Shown piece after piece: positions 45,601 to 54,941 of a stretch of DNA of 64,000 nucleotides; the first letter of the stretch is position 1; every line of letters begins with the position of its first letter. Position numbers and translations under genes: made by a program. Under the pieces are notes generated by a model. The model was not told where the DNA came from. It worked only from the letters and a program-made list of their open reading frames with translations, and ran no database searches. The DNA comes from Agrobacterium tumefaciens (GTDB lineage: Bacteria; Pseudomonadota; Alphaproteobacteria; Rhizobiales; Rhizobiaceae). The stretch lies in contig JAGIAH010000009.1 of assembly GCA_017744915.1 (NCBI GenBank), positions 1 to 64,000 of the forward strand, written 5' to 3'.

Positions 45601-46593
45601 ATGAAAAAATCCCTTCTGACACTTTTTGCGCTTGCCGCAATGTCGGCTTCCGCGCTTGCTGCGGATATCAAGCCGGCGCTGGTCTATGGCACGGGCGGCA
45701 AGTTCGACAAGTCGTTCAACGAGGCCGCTGCGGCTGGCGCTGAAAAGTTCAAGGCGGAAACGGGCATCGAGTTCCGCGACTTCGAACCGACCAGCGACAC
45801 GCAGGGCGAACAGGCCATCCGCAACTTCGCCAGCAAGGGCTTCAACCCGGTCGTTGCCGTATCCTTCGCCTGGACCTCGGCCATGGAAAAGGTCGCGGCC
45901 GAATTCCCCGACACCAAGTTCGTCATCGTCGATTCCGTCGTCGAGCTGCCGAATGTCCGCTCCGTCGTCTACAAGGAACATGAAGGTTCCTACCTCGTTG
46001 GTCTTCTGGCCGGCATGGCTTCCAAGACCGGCAAGGTCGGCTTCATCGGCGGCATGGACATTCCGCTGATCCGCAAGTTCGCCTGTGGTTATGCACAGGG
46101 CGCCAAGGCTGCCAACGACAAGATCGAAGTCTTCCAGAACATGACCGGCACCACCGGCGCTGCCTGGAACGATCCGGTGCGCGGCGGTGAACTCACCAAG
46201 AACCAGATCGACCAGGGTGCGGACGTGATCTACGCGGCGGCCGGTGCGACCGGTATCGGCGTGCTGCAGACCGCCGCCGACAACAAGAAGTTCTCGATCG
46301 GCGTCGATTCCAACCAGAACCACCTGCATCCGGGTTCCGTTCTGACCTCCATGGTCAAGCGCGTCGATCTGGCCGTCTACAACGCCTATAAGGATGCCAA
46401 GGACGACAAGTTCACCTCCGGTATCGTTGCACTCGGCGTCAAGGAAGACGGCGTGGCCTACGCGCTGGACGACAACAACAAGGCCCTGATCACGCCGGAA
46501 ATGACTGCCGCCGTGGACAAGGCGAAGGCCGACATCATTGCCGGCACCGTCAAGGTTCATGACTATATGGCGGACAACTCCTGCCCGAAATGA
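45601..46593 (+). CDS. BMP family nucleoside ABC transporter substrate-binding protein
   Basis: 330 residues. Signal peptide MKKSLLTLFALAAMSASALA, ending AxA with no lipobox cysteine, so a soluble periplasmic form. The mature start DIKPALVYGTGGKFDKSFNEAAAAGAEKF is the basic membrane protein (Bmp/PnrA) signature. VVYKEHEGSYLVGLLAGMASKTGKVGFIGGMDIPLI and DVIYAAAGATGIGVLQTA follow. PnrA-like proteins bind purine nucleosides. The downstream salvage genes support nucleosides as ligands. First gene of the eight-gene plus-strand operon. Confidence 0.94.
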   Translation: MKKSLLTLFALAAMSASALAADIKPALVYGTGGKFDKSFNEAAAAGAEKFKAETGIEFRDFEPTSDTQGEQAIRNFASKGFNPVVAVSFAWTSAMEKVAAEFPDTKFVIVDSVVELPNVRSVVYKEHEGSYLVGLLAGMASKTGKVGFIGGMDIPLIRKFACGYAQGAKAANDKIEVFQNMTGTTGAAWNDPVRGGELTKNQIDQGADVIYAAAGATGIGVLQTAADNKKFSIGVDSNQNHLHPGSVLTSMVKRVDLAVYNAYKDAKDDKFTSGIVALGVKEDGVAYALDDNNKALITPEMTAAVDKAKADIIAGTVKVHDYMADNSCPK

Positions 46594-46670
46594 TATGATA
46601 TGTGTCTGGGGCGCATGGTGATTTTTCACCTTGCGCCCTTTTCATATCCAGCCTTCGGAGAGGTTTCGGT

Positions 46671-48182
46671 TTGAGTATGGACCCTGCAATCGAGCTCGTG
46701 GGCATCGACAAGAAATTCGGTGCCGTTCACGCCAATAAAAATATCAATCTGACCGTTGCCAAGGGTACGATCCACGGCATCATCGGTGAAAACGGTGCCG
46801 GAAAATCGACCCTGATGTCGATCCTCTACGGTTTTTACCAGGCGGATGCCGGTGAAATCCGGGTGAATGGCACGCCCGTCGCGATCCGTGACAGCCAGGC
46901 TGCGATCAGTTCAGGCATCGGCATGGTGCACCAGCATTTCATGCTGGTGGAAAATTTCACCGTGCTGGAAAATGTCATGCTGGGCGCGGAAGGCGGCGCA
47001 TCCCTTGCCAAAGGTCGGGCGACGGCACGCAAGGAGTTGCAGCGTCTCGAGGATGATTACGGGCTGGAAGTCGATCCCGACGCGGTGATCGAGGAATTGC
47101 CCGTCGGCTTGCAGCAGCGCGTCGAAATCCTGAAAGCCATGTATCGTGGCGCCGAAATCCTGATCCTCGACGAGCCGACCGGCGTTCTGACCCCGGCCGA
47201 GGCCGATCACCTGTTCAAGATTCTCGGTGTCCTGCGCGAGCAGGGCAAAACCGTCATCCTCATCACCCACAAGCTGCGCGAGATCATGGCGATTACGGAT
47301 TCCGTCTCCGTCATGCGCCGCGGCGAGATGGTGGCGACCCGCAAGACCTCCGAAACCAGCGTCGAGGAACTGGCCGAACTGATGGTCGGCCGCCGTGTGC
47401 TGCTTCGGGTGGAAAAGGGCGAGACGACGCCGGGCGAGGTTCTCCTCTCCATCCGCAATCTCACCGTCAAGGACAGCCGCGGCGTCACCATGGTGGATGA
47501 TGTTTCGCTCGATGTCCGTGCCGGTGAAATCGTCGGTATTGCCGGTGTTGCCGGCAACGGCCAGTCGGAACTGCTGGAAGCCATCGCAGGCATCCGCAAG
47601 CCCCATTCCGGTGAAATCTGGGTGGACGGACAGAAGGTAGACCACCCCGATCCGGCCATCCTGCGCAAGCTTGGTCTGGCCCACATTCCGGAAGACCGTC
47701 ACCATATGGGGCTGGTGCTGAAATTCGAGGAATATGAAAATTCCATCCTCGGTTATCACCATGACGAGCGTTACGGCCGGGGACCTTTCCTCAACCCGGA
47801 GGCCATTCGCAAGGATGCGGTCGAGAAGATCGAGAAATACGATATCCGCCCGCCGAACCCGCAGCTGAAGACCGCCAATTTTTCCGGCGGTAACCAGCAG
47901 AAGATCGTCGTTGCCCGCGAAATCGAACGCGACCCGAAGATGCTGATCATCGGCCAGCCGACCCGCGGCGTGGATATCGGCGCCATCGAATTCATCCATC
48001 GCCGCATCATCGAAATGCGCGATGCCGGAAAAGCGATTTTGCTGGTTTCGGTCGAACTCGATGAAATCCGTTCCCTTTCGGACCGGATCATGGTCATGTT
48101 CGCGGGCCGTGTCGTTGGAGAAAAAACGGCGGAAGCCGAAGAACAGACGCTGGGCCTGATGATGGCCGGCATCGCCGCATGA
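46671..48182 (+). CDS. Nucleoside ABC transporter ATP-binding protein (two ABC domains)
   Basis: 503 residues from TTG 46671 with GGAGAGG 7 nt upstream; ATG 46677 is an alternative. Tandem ATPase as in sugar and nucleoside importers. Domain 1 has Walker A GENGAGKSTLMSILYG, a degenerate signature LPVGLQQRVEILKAMYR and Walker B ILILDEPTGVLTPAEAD. Domain 2 has a degenerate Walker A (GVAGNGQSELLEAIAG) and signature SGGNQQKIVVAREI. Such asymmetry is normal for this family. Cytoplasmic partner of the two permeases that follow. Confidence 0.95.
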   Translation: MSMDPAIELVGIDKKFGAVHANKNINLTVAKGTIHGIIGENGAGKSTLMSILYGFYQADAGEIRVNGTPVAIRDSQAAISSGIGMVHQHFMLVENFTVLENVMLGAEGGASLAKGRATARKELQRLEDDYGLEVDPDAVIEELPVGLQQRVEILKAMYRGAEILILDEPTGVLTPAEADHLFKILGVLREQGKTVILITHKLREIMAITDSVSVMRRGEMVATRKTSETSVEELAELMVGRRVLLRVEKGETTPGEVLLSIRNLTVKDSRGVTMVDDVSLDVRAGEIVGIAGVAGNGQSELLEAIAGIRKPHSGEIWVDGQKVDHPDPAILRKLGLAHIPEDRHHMGLVLKFEEYENSILGYHHDERYGRGPFLNPEAIRKDAVEKIEKYDIRPPNPQLKTANFSGGNQQKIVVAREIERDPKMLIIGQPTRGVDIGAIEFIHRRIIEMRDAGKAILLVSVELDEIRSLSDRIMVMFAGRVVGEKTAEAEEQTLGLMMAGIAA

Positions 48183-48189
48183 GGCATGA

Positions 48190-49293
48190 ATGAGCACCGC
48201 TTCCACCCCCCTGCCAAACTGGATCAGCTACGGCCTTCTGCCGCTGCTGAACGTCGTCACCGCCTTTCTGATTTCCGGCCTCGTCGTCTGGTCCATCGGT
48301 GAAAATCCGCTGGCGGCGCTTCGCCTGCTCATCGAAGGCGCACTCGGCCGCGGTGACGCCATCGGCTTCACGCTGTTTTATACGACGAGCTTCATCTTCA
48401 CCGGCCTCTCCGTCGCCGTGGCCTTCCATGCCGGCCTGTTCAACATCGGCTCCGAAGGCCAGGCCTATATTGGTGGTCTCGGTGCGGCGCTGGTGGCGCT
48501 GGCGCTTGATCGTTATGTGCCCTGGTATGTGACGATGCCCTTCGCCGTCATCGGCGCGGCCCTCTTCGGCGCGGCCTGGGCCTTCATTCCGGCCTGGCTT
48601 CAGGCCAAGCGCGGCAGCCACGTCGTCATCACCACCATCATGTTCAACTTCATCGCCGCGGCGCTGATGGTCTATCTCCTGGTGAACGTGCTGATCGTGC
48701 CAGGCAAGATGGCGCCGGAAACGCGCACATTCCTTCCCGGCGGCCAATTGCCGAAGCTCGACTGGCTGATGGCGCTGTTTGGCCTCAAGCTCGGGCCTGC
48801 GCCGTTCAACGTGTCCTTCATCATCGCGCTGGTCATGTGTTTCCTCGTCTGGGTGCTGATCTGGCGCACCAAGCTCGGTTATGAGATGCGCACGCTCGGC
48901 ATCAGCCCGTCCGCAGCCATATACGCCGGCATTCCCTATGCCCGCACTGTCATCATCGCCATGCTTATTTCCGGCGGTCTGGCGGGCATGATGGCGCTGA
49001 ACCCGGTCATGGGCGCTTCAGCGCGCCTGCAGGTGGAATTTGTCGGTGGTGCGGGCTTTGTCGGCATCGCAGTGTCGCTGATGGGGCGAAGTCACCCGCT
49101 CGGCATCATCTTCTCGGCGTTGCTGTTCGGCATTCTCTATCAGGGCGGTGCAGACCTTTCCTTCGAGATGCCTAACATTACCCGCGAGATGATCGTGGTC
49201 ATCCAGGGTCTGGTGATCCTGTTTGCCGGCGCGCTGGAATATATGTACCGGCCGGCGGTCGTCCGCATCTACCAGCGTCTGGCAAAGGGGTGA
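48190..49293 (+). CDS. Nucleoside ABC transporter permease 1
   Basis: 367 residues, about 8-10 helices, of the BPD_transp_2 (RbsC-like) family. FTGLSVAVAFHAGLFNIGSEGQAYIGGLGAALVAL is the characteristic GLFNIGxEGQ motif, and RTKLGYEMRTLGISPSAAIYAGIPYARTVIIAMLISGGLAGMMAL contains the EAA-like cytoplasmic loop that contacts the ATPase. 7 nt after the ATPase gene. Confidence 0.95.
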   Translation: MSTASTPLPNWISYGLLPLLNVVTAFLISGLVVWSIGENPLAALRLLIEGALGRGDAIGFTLFYTTSFIFTGLSVAVAFHAGLFNIGSEGQAYIGGLGAALVALALDRYVPWYVTMPFAVIGAALFGAAWAFIPAWLQAKRGSHVVITTIMFNFIAAALMVYLLVNVLIVPGKMAPETRTFLPGGQLPKLDWLMALFGLKLGPAPFNVSFIIALVMCFLVWVLIWRTKLGYEMRTLGISPSAAIYAGIPYARTVIIAMLISGGLAGMMALNPVMGASARLQVEFVGGAGFVGIAVSLMGRSHPLGIIFSALLFGILYQGGADLSFEMPNITREMIVVIQGLVILFAGALEYMYRPAVVRIYQRLAKG

Positions 49294-49299
49294 GCTGAT

Positions 49300-50271
49300 A
49301 TGGATTTCTTCGATATGCTGGTCAGCATTTTGGGCTCGACCGTCCGCCTCACCATTCCGTTGCTCTTCACCGCGCTTGCCGGGCTTTTTTCCGAGCGCGC
49401 CGGCGTGTTCGATATCGGTCTTGAAGGCAAGATGCTGGCGGCGGCATTCGCTTCCGCCTGCGTCGCTTATATCACCGCCAATCCCTGGGCCGGCCTGCTG
49501 GCCGGTATCGCGGTCTCCATCCTGTTCTCGCTGATCCATGGCTTTGCGGTCATCACCAATCGCGGCAACCAGATCGTGTCGGGCGTGGCGCTGAATTTCA
49601 TCGCCGCTGGCCTGACGGTGGTTCTGGGGCAGGCCTGGTTCGGTCAGGGCGGCCGCACACCGCAGCTTCCGGGCGAAGGGCGTTTTGCTCCGATCATTCT
49701 GCCCGGTGCGGATGCGATGCGCGAAGTGCCCTTCATCGGCCCGCTTTATGCGAACGTCATTTCCGGCAACAATATCCTGACCTATTTCGCCTTTCTGGCG
49801 GTGCCACTGTCTTGGTGGGTCCTTTACCGCACCCGTTTCGGCCTGCGCCTGCGTGCCGTCGGTGAAAATCCGGGTGCTGTCGATACGGCAGGCATCTCGG
49901 TGACGTGGATGCGCTTCCGCGCCGTCATCGTTGCCGGTTTCCTTTGCGGTTTCTCCGGTGCCTATCTCGCCGTCGCGCAGTCGGCTGCCTTCATCGCCAA
50001 CATGTCCGCCGGCAAGGGTTATATCGCGCTCGCAGCGCTTATCTTCGCGAAATGGAAGCCGGTGCCGGTCATGTTCGCCTGCCTGCTCTTCGGTTTTCTC
50101 GATGCCTTCGCCAATTTCATGCAGGGCAAATCCGTGCCTGGCATAGGCGAGGTGCCGGTGCAGATATTCCAGGCCATGCCCTATATTCTGACCTGCATCC
50201 TGCTTGCCGGTTTCATCGGCGTTGCCAAGCCCCCCAAGGCCGGTGGCGTTGCCTATGCGAAGGAGCGTTAA
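49300..50271 (+). CDS. Nucleoside ABC transporter permease 2
   Basis: 323 residues, BPD_transp_2 family. ERAGVFDIGLEGKMLAAAFASACVAY parallels the GLFNIGxEGQ motif of its partner. ITNRGNQIVSGVALNFIAAGLTVVLG and TRFGLRLRAVGENPGAVDTAGISVTWMRFRAVIVAGFLCG supply the ligand region and EAA loop. Pairs with permease 1 to form a heterodimeric pore. The stop is 4 nt before the cdd start. Confidence 0.95.
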   Translation: MDFFDMLVSILGSTVRLTIPLLFTALAGLFSERAGVFDIGLEGKMLAAAFASACVAYITANPWAGLLAGIAVSILFSLIHGFAVITNRGNQIVSGVALNFIAAGLTVVLGQAWFGQGGRTPQLPGEGRFAPIILPGADAMREVPFIGPLYANVISGNNILTYFAFLAVPLSWWVLYRTRFGLRLRAVGENPGAVDTAGISVTWMRFRAVIVAGFLCGFSGAYLAVAQSAAFIANMSAGKGYIALAALIFAKWKPVPVMFACLLFGFLDAFANFMQGKSVPGIGEVPVQIFQAMPYILTCILLAGFIGVAKPPKAGGVAYAKER

Positions 50272-50275
50272 ACCT

Positions 50276-50680
50276 ATGTCCTCCGACCCCAAATCCCATG
50301 CCCTGTTTGAGGCGGCAGTGGAGGCCATGGCCTTTGCTTATGCGCCCTATTCGAAATTTCCGGTCGGTGCGGCGATCCGCGCCGAAGATGGAAAAATCTA
50401 CAAGGGCGCCAATATCGAGAATATCTCTTTCCCGCAGGGCTGGTGCGCGGAGCCTTCCGCCATCAGCGCCATGATCATGGGCGGAGCGAAAAAGATTAGC
50501 GAAGTCGCCGTCTTTGCCGAAAAGCTGCCGCTCTGCTCGCCCTGCGGTGGCTGCCGCCAGAAGATCGCGGAATTCGCCACGCCGCAGACGAAGATTTATC
50601 TTTGCGACGAAACCGGCGTTCAGAAGGTCATGACCATGGAAGAGCTTTTGCCTTCCGTCTTCAAGACCGAGCTGCCCTGA
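50276..50680 (+). CDS. cdd: Cytidine deaminase
   Basis: 134 residues from ATG 50276. Converts cytidine/deoxycytidine to uridine/deoxyuridine. Homotetrameric class: AYAPYSKFPVGAAIRAEDGKIYKGANIENISFPQGWCAEPSAI holds the catalytic glutamate and first zinc cysteine (CAEPSAI), and LPLCSPCGGCRQKIAEF supplies the other two cysteines. The stop overlaps the start of the phosphorylase gene (TGATG). Confidence 0.97.
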   Translation: MSSDPKSHALFEAAVEAMAFAYAPYSKFPVGAAIRAEDGKIYKGANIENISFPQGWCAEPSAISAMIMGGAKKISEVAVFAEKLPLCSPCGGCRQKIAEFATPQTKIYLCDETGVQKVMTMEELLPSVFKTELP

Positions 50681-51480
50681 TGACGGATGGTTTGATCGAT
50701 ATTCTGGTAGAGCGCCTGAACGGCCTGATGCCGCGTGTCGCCATCGTTCTCGGCTCGGGCCTGGGGTCATTGGTGGAGGAGGTGAGCGATCCGATCCGTG
50801 TGCCCTATGCCGATCTTCCCGGTTTTCCCGCAAGCGGCGTTTCCGGCCATGCCGGTGAGCTGGTGGCAGGTTATCTGGGTGGTGAGCCGGTGATGATGCT
50901 TTCCGGCCGGGTGCATTATTACGAAAAGGGCGATCCGGCCGCCATGCGCGCGGTCATCGAGGCGCTCGCCGGTCTCGGCGTGCAGTCGCTCATCCTCACC
51001 AATTCGGCGGGTTCGGTCAGGCAGGATATGCCCCCCGGCTCCGTCATGCAGATCACCGATCACATCAATTATTCCGGCATGAACCCGCTGATCGGCGAAG
51101 AAAGCGACCGCCGTTTCGTTGGCATGACGACTGCTTATGACCCGGACCTGATGCTCGCGATGCGCAATGCCGCGATCCGCGCGACGGTGCCGCTGTTCGG
51201 CGGCGTCTATATGTGGTTTTCCGGCCCGAGCTTCGAAACGCCGGCGGAAATCCGCATGGCGCGGGTGCTGGGTGCGGATGCCGTCGGCATGTCCACCGTG
51301 CCGGAAGTCATCCTCGCGCGCTTTTTCGGGATGCGCGTTGCCGCCGCATCGGTTATTACCAATTACGGTGCCGGCATGACCGGTGCGGAACTGAGCCATG
51401 AAGAAACCAAGGACATGGCTCCCGTGGGTGGCAAGAGGCTTGCCGCTATTCTGAAGGAAATGATCGCAGGAGGAGCGTGA
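50680..51480 (+). CDS. Purine nucleoside phosphorylase (trimeric, PunA/XapA-like)
   Basis: 266 residues from ATG 50680. Phosphorolyses purine (deoxy)nucleosides to base plus (deoxy)ribose-1-phosphate. RVAIVLGSGLGSLVEEV is the phosphate-binding loop. GFPASGVSGHAGELVAGYLGG, MLSGRVHYYEKGD, LILTNSAGSVRQDMPPGSVMQITDHINYSGMNPL, FSGPSFETPAEIRM and VGMSTVPEVILARFFGMRVAAASVITNYGAGM are the standard family blocks. Overlaps cdd by one base and precedes deoC. Confidence 0.95.
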   Translation: MTDGLIDILVERLNGLMPRVAIVLGSGLGSLVEEVSDPIRVPYADLPGFPASGVSGHAGELVAGYLGGEPVMMLSGRVHYYEKGDPAAMRAVIEALAGLGVQSLILTNSAGSVRQDMPPGSVMQITDHINYSGMNPLIGEESDRRFVGMTTAYDPDLMLAMRNAAIRATVPLFGGVYMWFSGPSFETPAEIRMARVLGADAVGMSTVPEVILARFFGMRVAAASVITNYGAGMTGAELSHEETKDMAPVGGKRLAAILKEMIAGGA

Positions 51481-51482
51481 CC

Positions 51483-52256
51483 ATGGAACTCCAGCGTCCG
51501 CGCGAAGCGGCTGCCCTCACCCTGTCCTTGCTGGACCTGACCAATCTCAAGGAAGACTGCACGCCGGAGCAGATCGCTGGCCTATGTCAGCGCGCGCATA
51601 CGGAGTTTGGCAACACGGCCGCCATCTGCATCTGGCCACGTTTCGTGGCGCAGGCGCGTGCCGCTTTCGGAAAAGAACACGCGATCCGCATCGCCACTGT
51701 CGTCAATTTCCCCTCGGGTGAACTCGATGTCGCAACCGTGGTTGCGGAAACGGAAGCCGCGATCGGCGACGGTGCCGACGAAATCGATCTGGTCATCCCC
51801 TACCGTAAATTTATGGCTGGCGATGAATCGGCGGTTGCTGAAATGGTAGCGGCCGTGCGCAAGGCCTGCGCAGCCCCCGTGCTGCTCAAGGTCATTCTCG
51901 AAACCGGTGAGCTGAAGGACAAGGCGCTGATCCGTCGCGCTTCGGAAATCGCCATCGCCGAAGGGGCCGATTTCATCAAGACCTCGACCGGCAAGGTTGC
52001 CATCAATGCCACGCTGGAAGCGGCCGATATCATGCTGCAGGCAATCCGCGACAGCCGGCAGAAGGTGGGCTTCAAGCCCGCCGGTGGCATCGGCACGGTG
52101 GAGGACGCCACGCTTTATCTCAGGCTGGCGGAAACCATCATGGCGCCCAACTGGGCCATGCCGTCTACCTTCCGTTTCGGCGCGTCCGGCATTCTCGATG
52201 ATGTGCTGAACGTGCTGGCCGGTGGTGAACCGGCCAAGGCCGCCAGCGGGTATTGA
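51483..52256 (+). CDS. deoC: Deoxyribose-phosphate aldolase
   Basis: 257 residues from ATG 51483 (AGGAGG 9 nt upstream); GTG 51477 is less well spaced. Splits 2-deoxyribose-5-phosphate into glyceraldehyde-3-phosphate and acetaldehyde. SLLDLTNLKEDCTPEQIAGLCQRA opens the TIM barrel. AIRIATVVNFPSGELD, GADEIDLVIPYRKFMAG, VLLKVILETGELKD (lysine), ADFIKTSTGKVAINATLE with the Schiff-base lysine, and VGFKPAGGIGTVEDA follow. The deoA start overlaps its stop. Confidence 0.96.
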   Translation: MELQRPREAAALTLSLLDLTNLKEDCTPEQIAGLCQRAHTEFGNTAAICIWPRFVAQARAAFGKEHAIRIATVVNFPSGELDVATVVAETEAAIGDGADEIDLVIPYRKFMAGDESAVAEMVAAVRKACAAPVLLKVILETGELKDKALIRRASEIAIAEGADFIKTSTGKVAINATLEAADIMLQAIRDSRQKVGFKPAGGIGTVEDATLYLRLAETIMAPNWAMPSTFRFGASGILDDVLNVLAGGEPAKAASGY

Positions 52257-53569
52257 GCTTGATCCCGCAGGAGATCATCCGTCGCAAACGTGATGGCCTG
52301 TCGCTCGCGCCACAGGAGATTGCCGCTTTCATCGAAGCGCTGTCGAAAGACAGCATATCGGAAGGGCAGGCGGCCGCCTTTGCCATGGCGGTGTTCTTCC
52401 GTGGCATGAACCGCGACGAAATGGTGGCGCTGACGCTTGCGATGCGCGACAGTGGCGATGTCCTCTCCTGGCGCGACATCGGCAGGCCGGTGGCGGACAA
52501 GCACTCCACCGGTGGCGTGGGCGATAATGTCTCCCTGATGCTGGCTCCCATCGTTGCCGCCTGCGGTCTTGCCGTGCCGATGATTTCAGGTCGGGGTCTC
52601 GGTCATACCGGTGGCACGCTCGACAAGCTGGAAGCGATCCCCGGTTATGATGTCATGCCGGATGAGGCTCTGTTTCGCCGGACGGTACAGTCGGTCGGCT
52701 GCGCCATCATCGGCCAGACGGGCGATCTCGCACCCGCCGACAAACGCCTTTATGCCATTCGCGATGTGACCGCGACGGTCGATTCCATTCCGCTGATTAC
52801 CGCTTCCATTCTCTCGAAGAAGCTCGCAGCCGGGCTTGAGACGCTGGTTCTTGACGTGAAGGTCGGCAACGGCGCCTTCATGCAAAGCCTGGAGGATGCC
52901 CGCATTCTCGCCCGCGCGCTGGTCGACGTGGCGAATGGTGCGGGCCTGCCGACGAGCGCGCTGATCACCGACATGAACCAGCCGCTTGGCGATGCGGCGG
53001 GCAATGCCGTTGAAATCGTCAATTGCCTGGCGTTTCTGGCCGGTCGCAAGGCCGGCACCCGTCTGGAAACGGTGGTTCTGTCCTTCGCGGCGGAAATGCT
53101 GGTGCAGGCTCGGAAAGCCGCGACGTTGGAGGAGGGCGAGGCGCTGGCGTCGGCGGTTCTTTCCTCAGGCCGAGCCCTGGAGGTCTTTGGGCGGATGGTT
53201 TCGTCACTGGGAGGCCCGTCGGATTTTGTCGAGAATCCATCCCGTTACCTGCCCTCTGCGCCGGTCGTCATCCCGGTTCCTGCCATACGAAGCGGCTGGC
53301 TTGCATCCTGCGCAACACGCGATCTCGGCATGGTCGTTGTCGAACTCGGAGGCGGCAGAACAAAGCCGTCGGACACCATCAATCCGGCAGTCGGTATTTC
53401 GGATATCCTGCCGCTTGGCGTAAGGGTGGAGAAGGGTGAGCCGATCGCCATCGTTTATGCAGCTTCCAGCGAAGACGCGGAACGTGCGATCAAGAGAATA
53501 GAGGGCTGTTACGGGATTGCGGACAACGCCCCGGAAATCGCGGCCCCCATTCTTGAGCGGATTATCTGA
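52253..53569 (+). CDS. deoA: Thymidine phosphorylase
   Basis: 438 residues, TTG start overlapping the deoC stop (TTGA); a second TTG at 52259 is possible. Phosphorolyses thymidine and deoxyuridine. IPQEIIRRKRDGLSLAPQEI, FFRGMNRDEMVALTLAMRDSGD, VADKHSTGGVGDNVSLMLAPIVAACGLAVPMISGRGLGHTGGTLDKLE, the signature region, and IGQTGDLAPADKRLYAIRDVTATVDSIPLITASI match the E. coli enzyme closely. Last gene of the plus-strand operon; overlaps the convergent protease gene by 8 bp. Confidence 0.96.
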   Translation: MSLIPQEIIRRKRDGLSLAPQEIAAFIEALSKDSISEGQAAAFAMAVFFRGMNRDEMVALTLAMRDSGDVLSWRDIGRPVADKHSTGGVGDNVSLMLAPIVAACGLAVPMISGRGLGHTGGTLDKLEAIPGYDVMPDEALFRRTVQSVGCAIIGQTGDLAPADKRLYAIRDVTATVDSIPLITASILSKKLAAGLETLVLDVKVGNGAFMQSLEDARILARALVDVANGAGLPTSALITDMNQPLGDAAGNAVEIVNCLAFLAGRKAGTRLETVVLSFAAEMLVQARKAATLEEGEALASAVLSSGRALEVFGRMVSSLGGPSDFVENPSRYLPSAPVVIPVPAIRSGWLASCATRDLGMVVVELGGGRTKPSDTINPAVGISDILPLGVRVEKGEPIAIVYAASSEDAERAIKRIEGCYGIADNAPEIAAPILERII

Positions 53570-54083
53570 CCAGCCGCATTTCGCCGCCAGACACCTTGAA
53601 CGACGATAGTTGCTTCAGAAAACTCATGCCAATCAGCATCTTGCTCAGCGCATTGTCCTTCAGCACCATGGCATCGACATTCTGAACGCGGATCGCGCCG
53701 ATTTCCACCCGGTCGAGTTTTACAAGGGCCGCCTGGGTCTGCCCATTGGCTGTCGAGATGGCATATTTGAAATCGAGGCTGTTGACGCCGTAACCAAGCC
53801 GGCGCGCAATCGTTTCGTTGATCGCCACCGTCGAGGCACCGGTATCGACAAGCCCGTCGAAGGATTTGCCGTTGATACGGAAGGTGGCATTGAAGTGACC
53901 GCGCGCATCCGCTTTCAGGCTGACACTGCCCAGCGAAACCGGCTGGGGCTTGGCAACTTCGACGGTTGCGCCGGATTTTGCCGCGCCGGTTTCCGGACGC
54001 GGCTGAAATTTTTCCATCAGCGCCGGAAATTGCGTGACGCCGACCGAAAGACCGACAAGCAGAAAAGTCGCACGCGCCAGCAA
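53562..54083 (-). CDS. Retropepsin-like aspartic protease (TIGR02281 type), membrane-anchored
   Basis: 173 residues from TTG 54083, with GGGGAG 7 nt upstream; a TTG at 54131 would add 16 poorly conserved residues. A single N-terminal helix (LARATFLLVGLSVGVTQF) anchors the protein. The periplasmic domain carries NGKSFDGLVDTGASTVAINETIARRLG, with the catalytic DTGAS of single-lobe aspartic proteases, and MLIGMSFLKQL near the end. Related to Rickettsia and Caulobacter retropepsin-like proteins; the target is unknown. It converges on deoA with an 8-bp overlap. Confidence 0.88.
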   Translation of the reverse strand: MLARATFLLVGLSVGVTQFPALMEKFQPRPETGAAKSGATVEVAKPQPVSLGSVSLKADARGHFNATFRINGKSFDGLVDTGASTVAINETIARRLGYGVNSLDFKYAISTANGQTQAALVKLDRVEIGAIRVQNVDAMVLKDNALSKMLIGMSFLKQLSSFKVSGGEMRLVR

Positions 54084-54147
54084 GTGATTGCTCCCCAAGG
54101 ACAAGGTTATCCATGCGCAGCATAGGCGCAAAACATGCTGAAACCTT

Positions 54148-54189
54148 AAAAGAAAAAGCCATCCGCCGCGTTGCCTGCGGCGAATGGCT
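54148..54189 (-). terminator. upp terminator
   Basis: On the minus strand AGCCATTCGCCGC and GCGGCGGATGGCT form a 13-bp stem (one T-G pair) around AGGCAAC, followed by TTTTTCTTTT. Confidence 0.92.
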
Positions 54190-54216
54190 CAAACGGTTAA
54201 GCAATGATGAATGGCG

Positions 54217-54846
54217 TTACTTGGTGCCGTACATGCGGTCACCGGCATCACCGAGACCGGGAACGATATAGCCTTTTTCATTCAGGTGGCTGTCGATCGC
54301 AGCCGTGTAGATCGGCACATCGGGGTGCGCTTCACGGAAATTCTTGATGCCCTCGGGTGCGGCGAGCAGACACAGGAAGCGGATGTTCTTCGCACCGCGC
54401 TCCTTCAGCTTTTCGACGGCGGCGATGGAGGAATTGCCGGTCGCCAGCATCGGATCCACCACGATGATGAGACGGGCATCGAGGCTTTCCGGCGCCTTGA
54501 AATAATATTCGACGGCCTCCAGCGTATCGTGGTCGCGATAGACGCCGATATGGGACACGCGCGCCGAAGGCACGAGTTCGAGCATGCCTTCCAGCAGGCC
54601 GTTGCCGGCGCGCAGGATGGAGGCGAAAACCAGCTTCTTGCCTTCCAGAACCGGTGCCTGAATGGTCTCAAGCGGCGTGTCGATGGTTTCCATCGTCATT
54701 TCAAGATCGCGCGTCACCTCATAGCAAAGCAGCGTCGAAATTTCCCTGAGCAGGCGGCGGAAGCCGGCCGTGGAAGTTTCCTTCTTGCGCATGATGGTGA
54801 GTTTGTGCCGCACCAGCGGATGTTCGATGACTGTGACGCCGTCCAT
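54217..54846 (-). CDS. upp: Uracil phosphoribosyltransferase
   Basis: 209 residues from ATG 54846 ([17 protein letters not shown]). Makes UMP from uracil and [27 protein letters not shown], the flexible [32 protein letters not shown] loop and PRPP-binding [22 protein letters not shown] are diagnostic; the C-terminal [18 protein letters not shown] binds uracil. Last of the deoB-add-upp group on the minus strand, 95 nt after add. Confidence 0.98.
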   Translation of the reverse strand: MDGVTVIEHPLVRHKLTIMRKKETSTAGFRRLLREISTLLCYEVTRDLEMTMETIDTPLETIQAPVLEGKKLVFASILRAGNGLLEGMLELVPSARVSHIGVYRDHDTLEAVEYYFKAPESLDARLIIVVDPMLATGNSSIAAVEKLKERGAKNIRFLCLLAAPEGIKNFREAHPDVPIYTAAIDSHLNEKGYIVPGLGDAGDRMYGTK

Positions 54847-54941
54847 GAAACTGGCCTTCCTTTTATCTTCTGCCCTTGTCATTCACCGAAAGCGCACTTT
54901 TCGCAAGTCTTCTTCACGGTTTTACCCTGCCAACAGCCGTC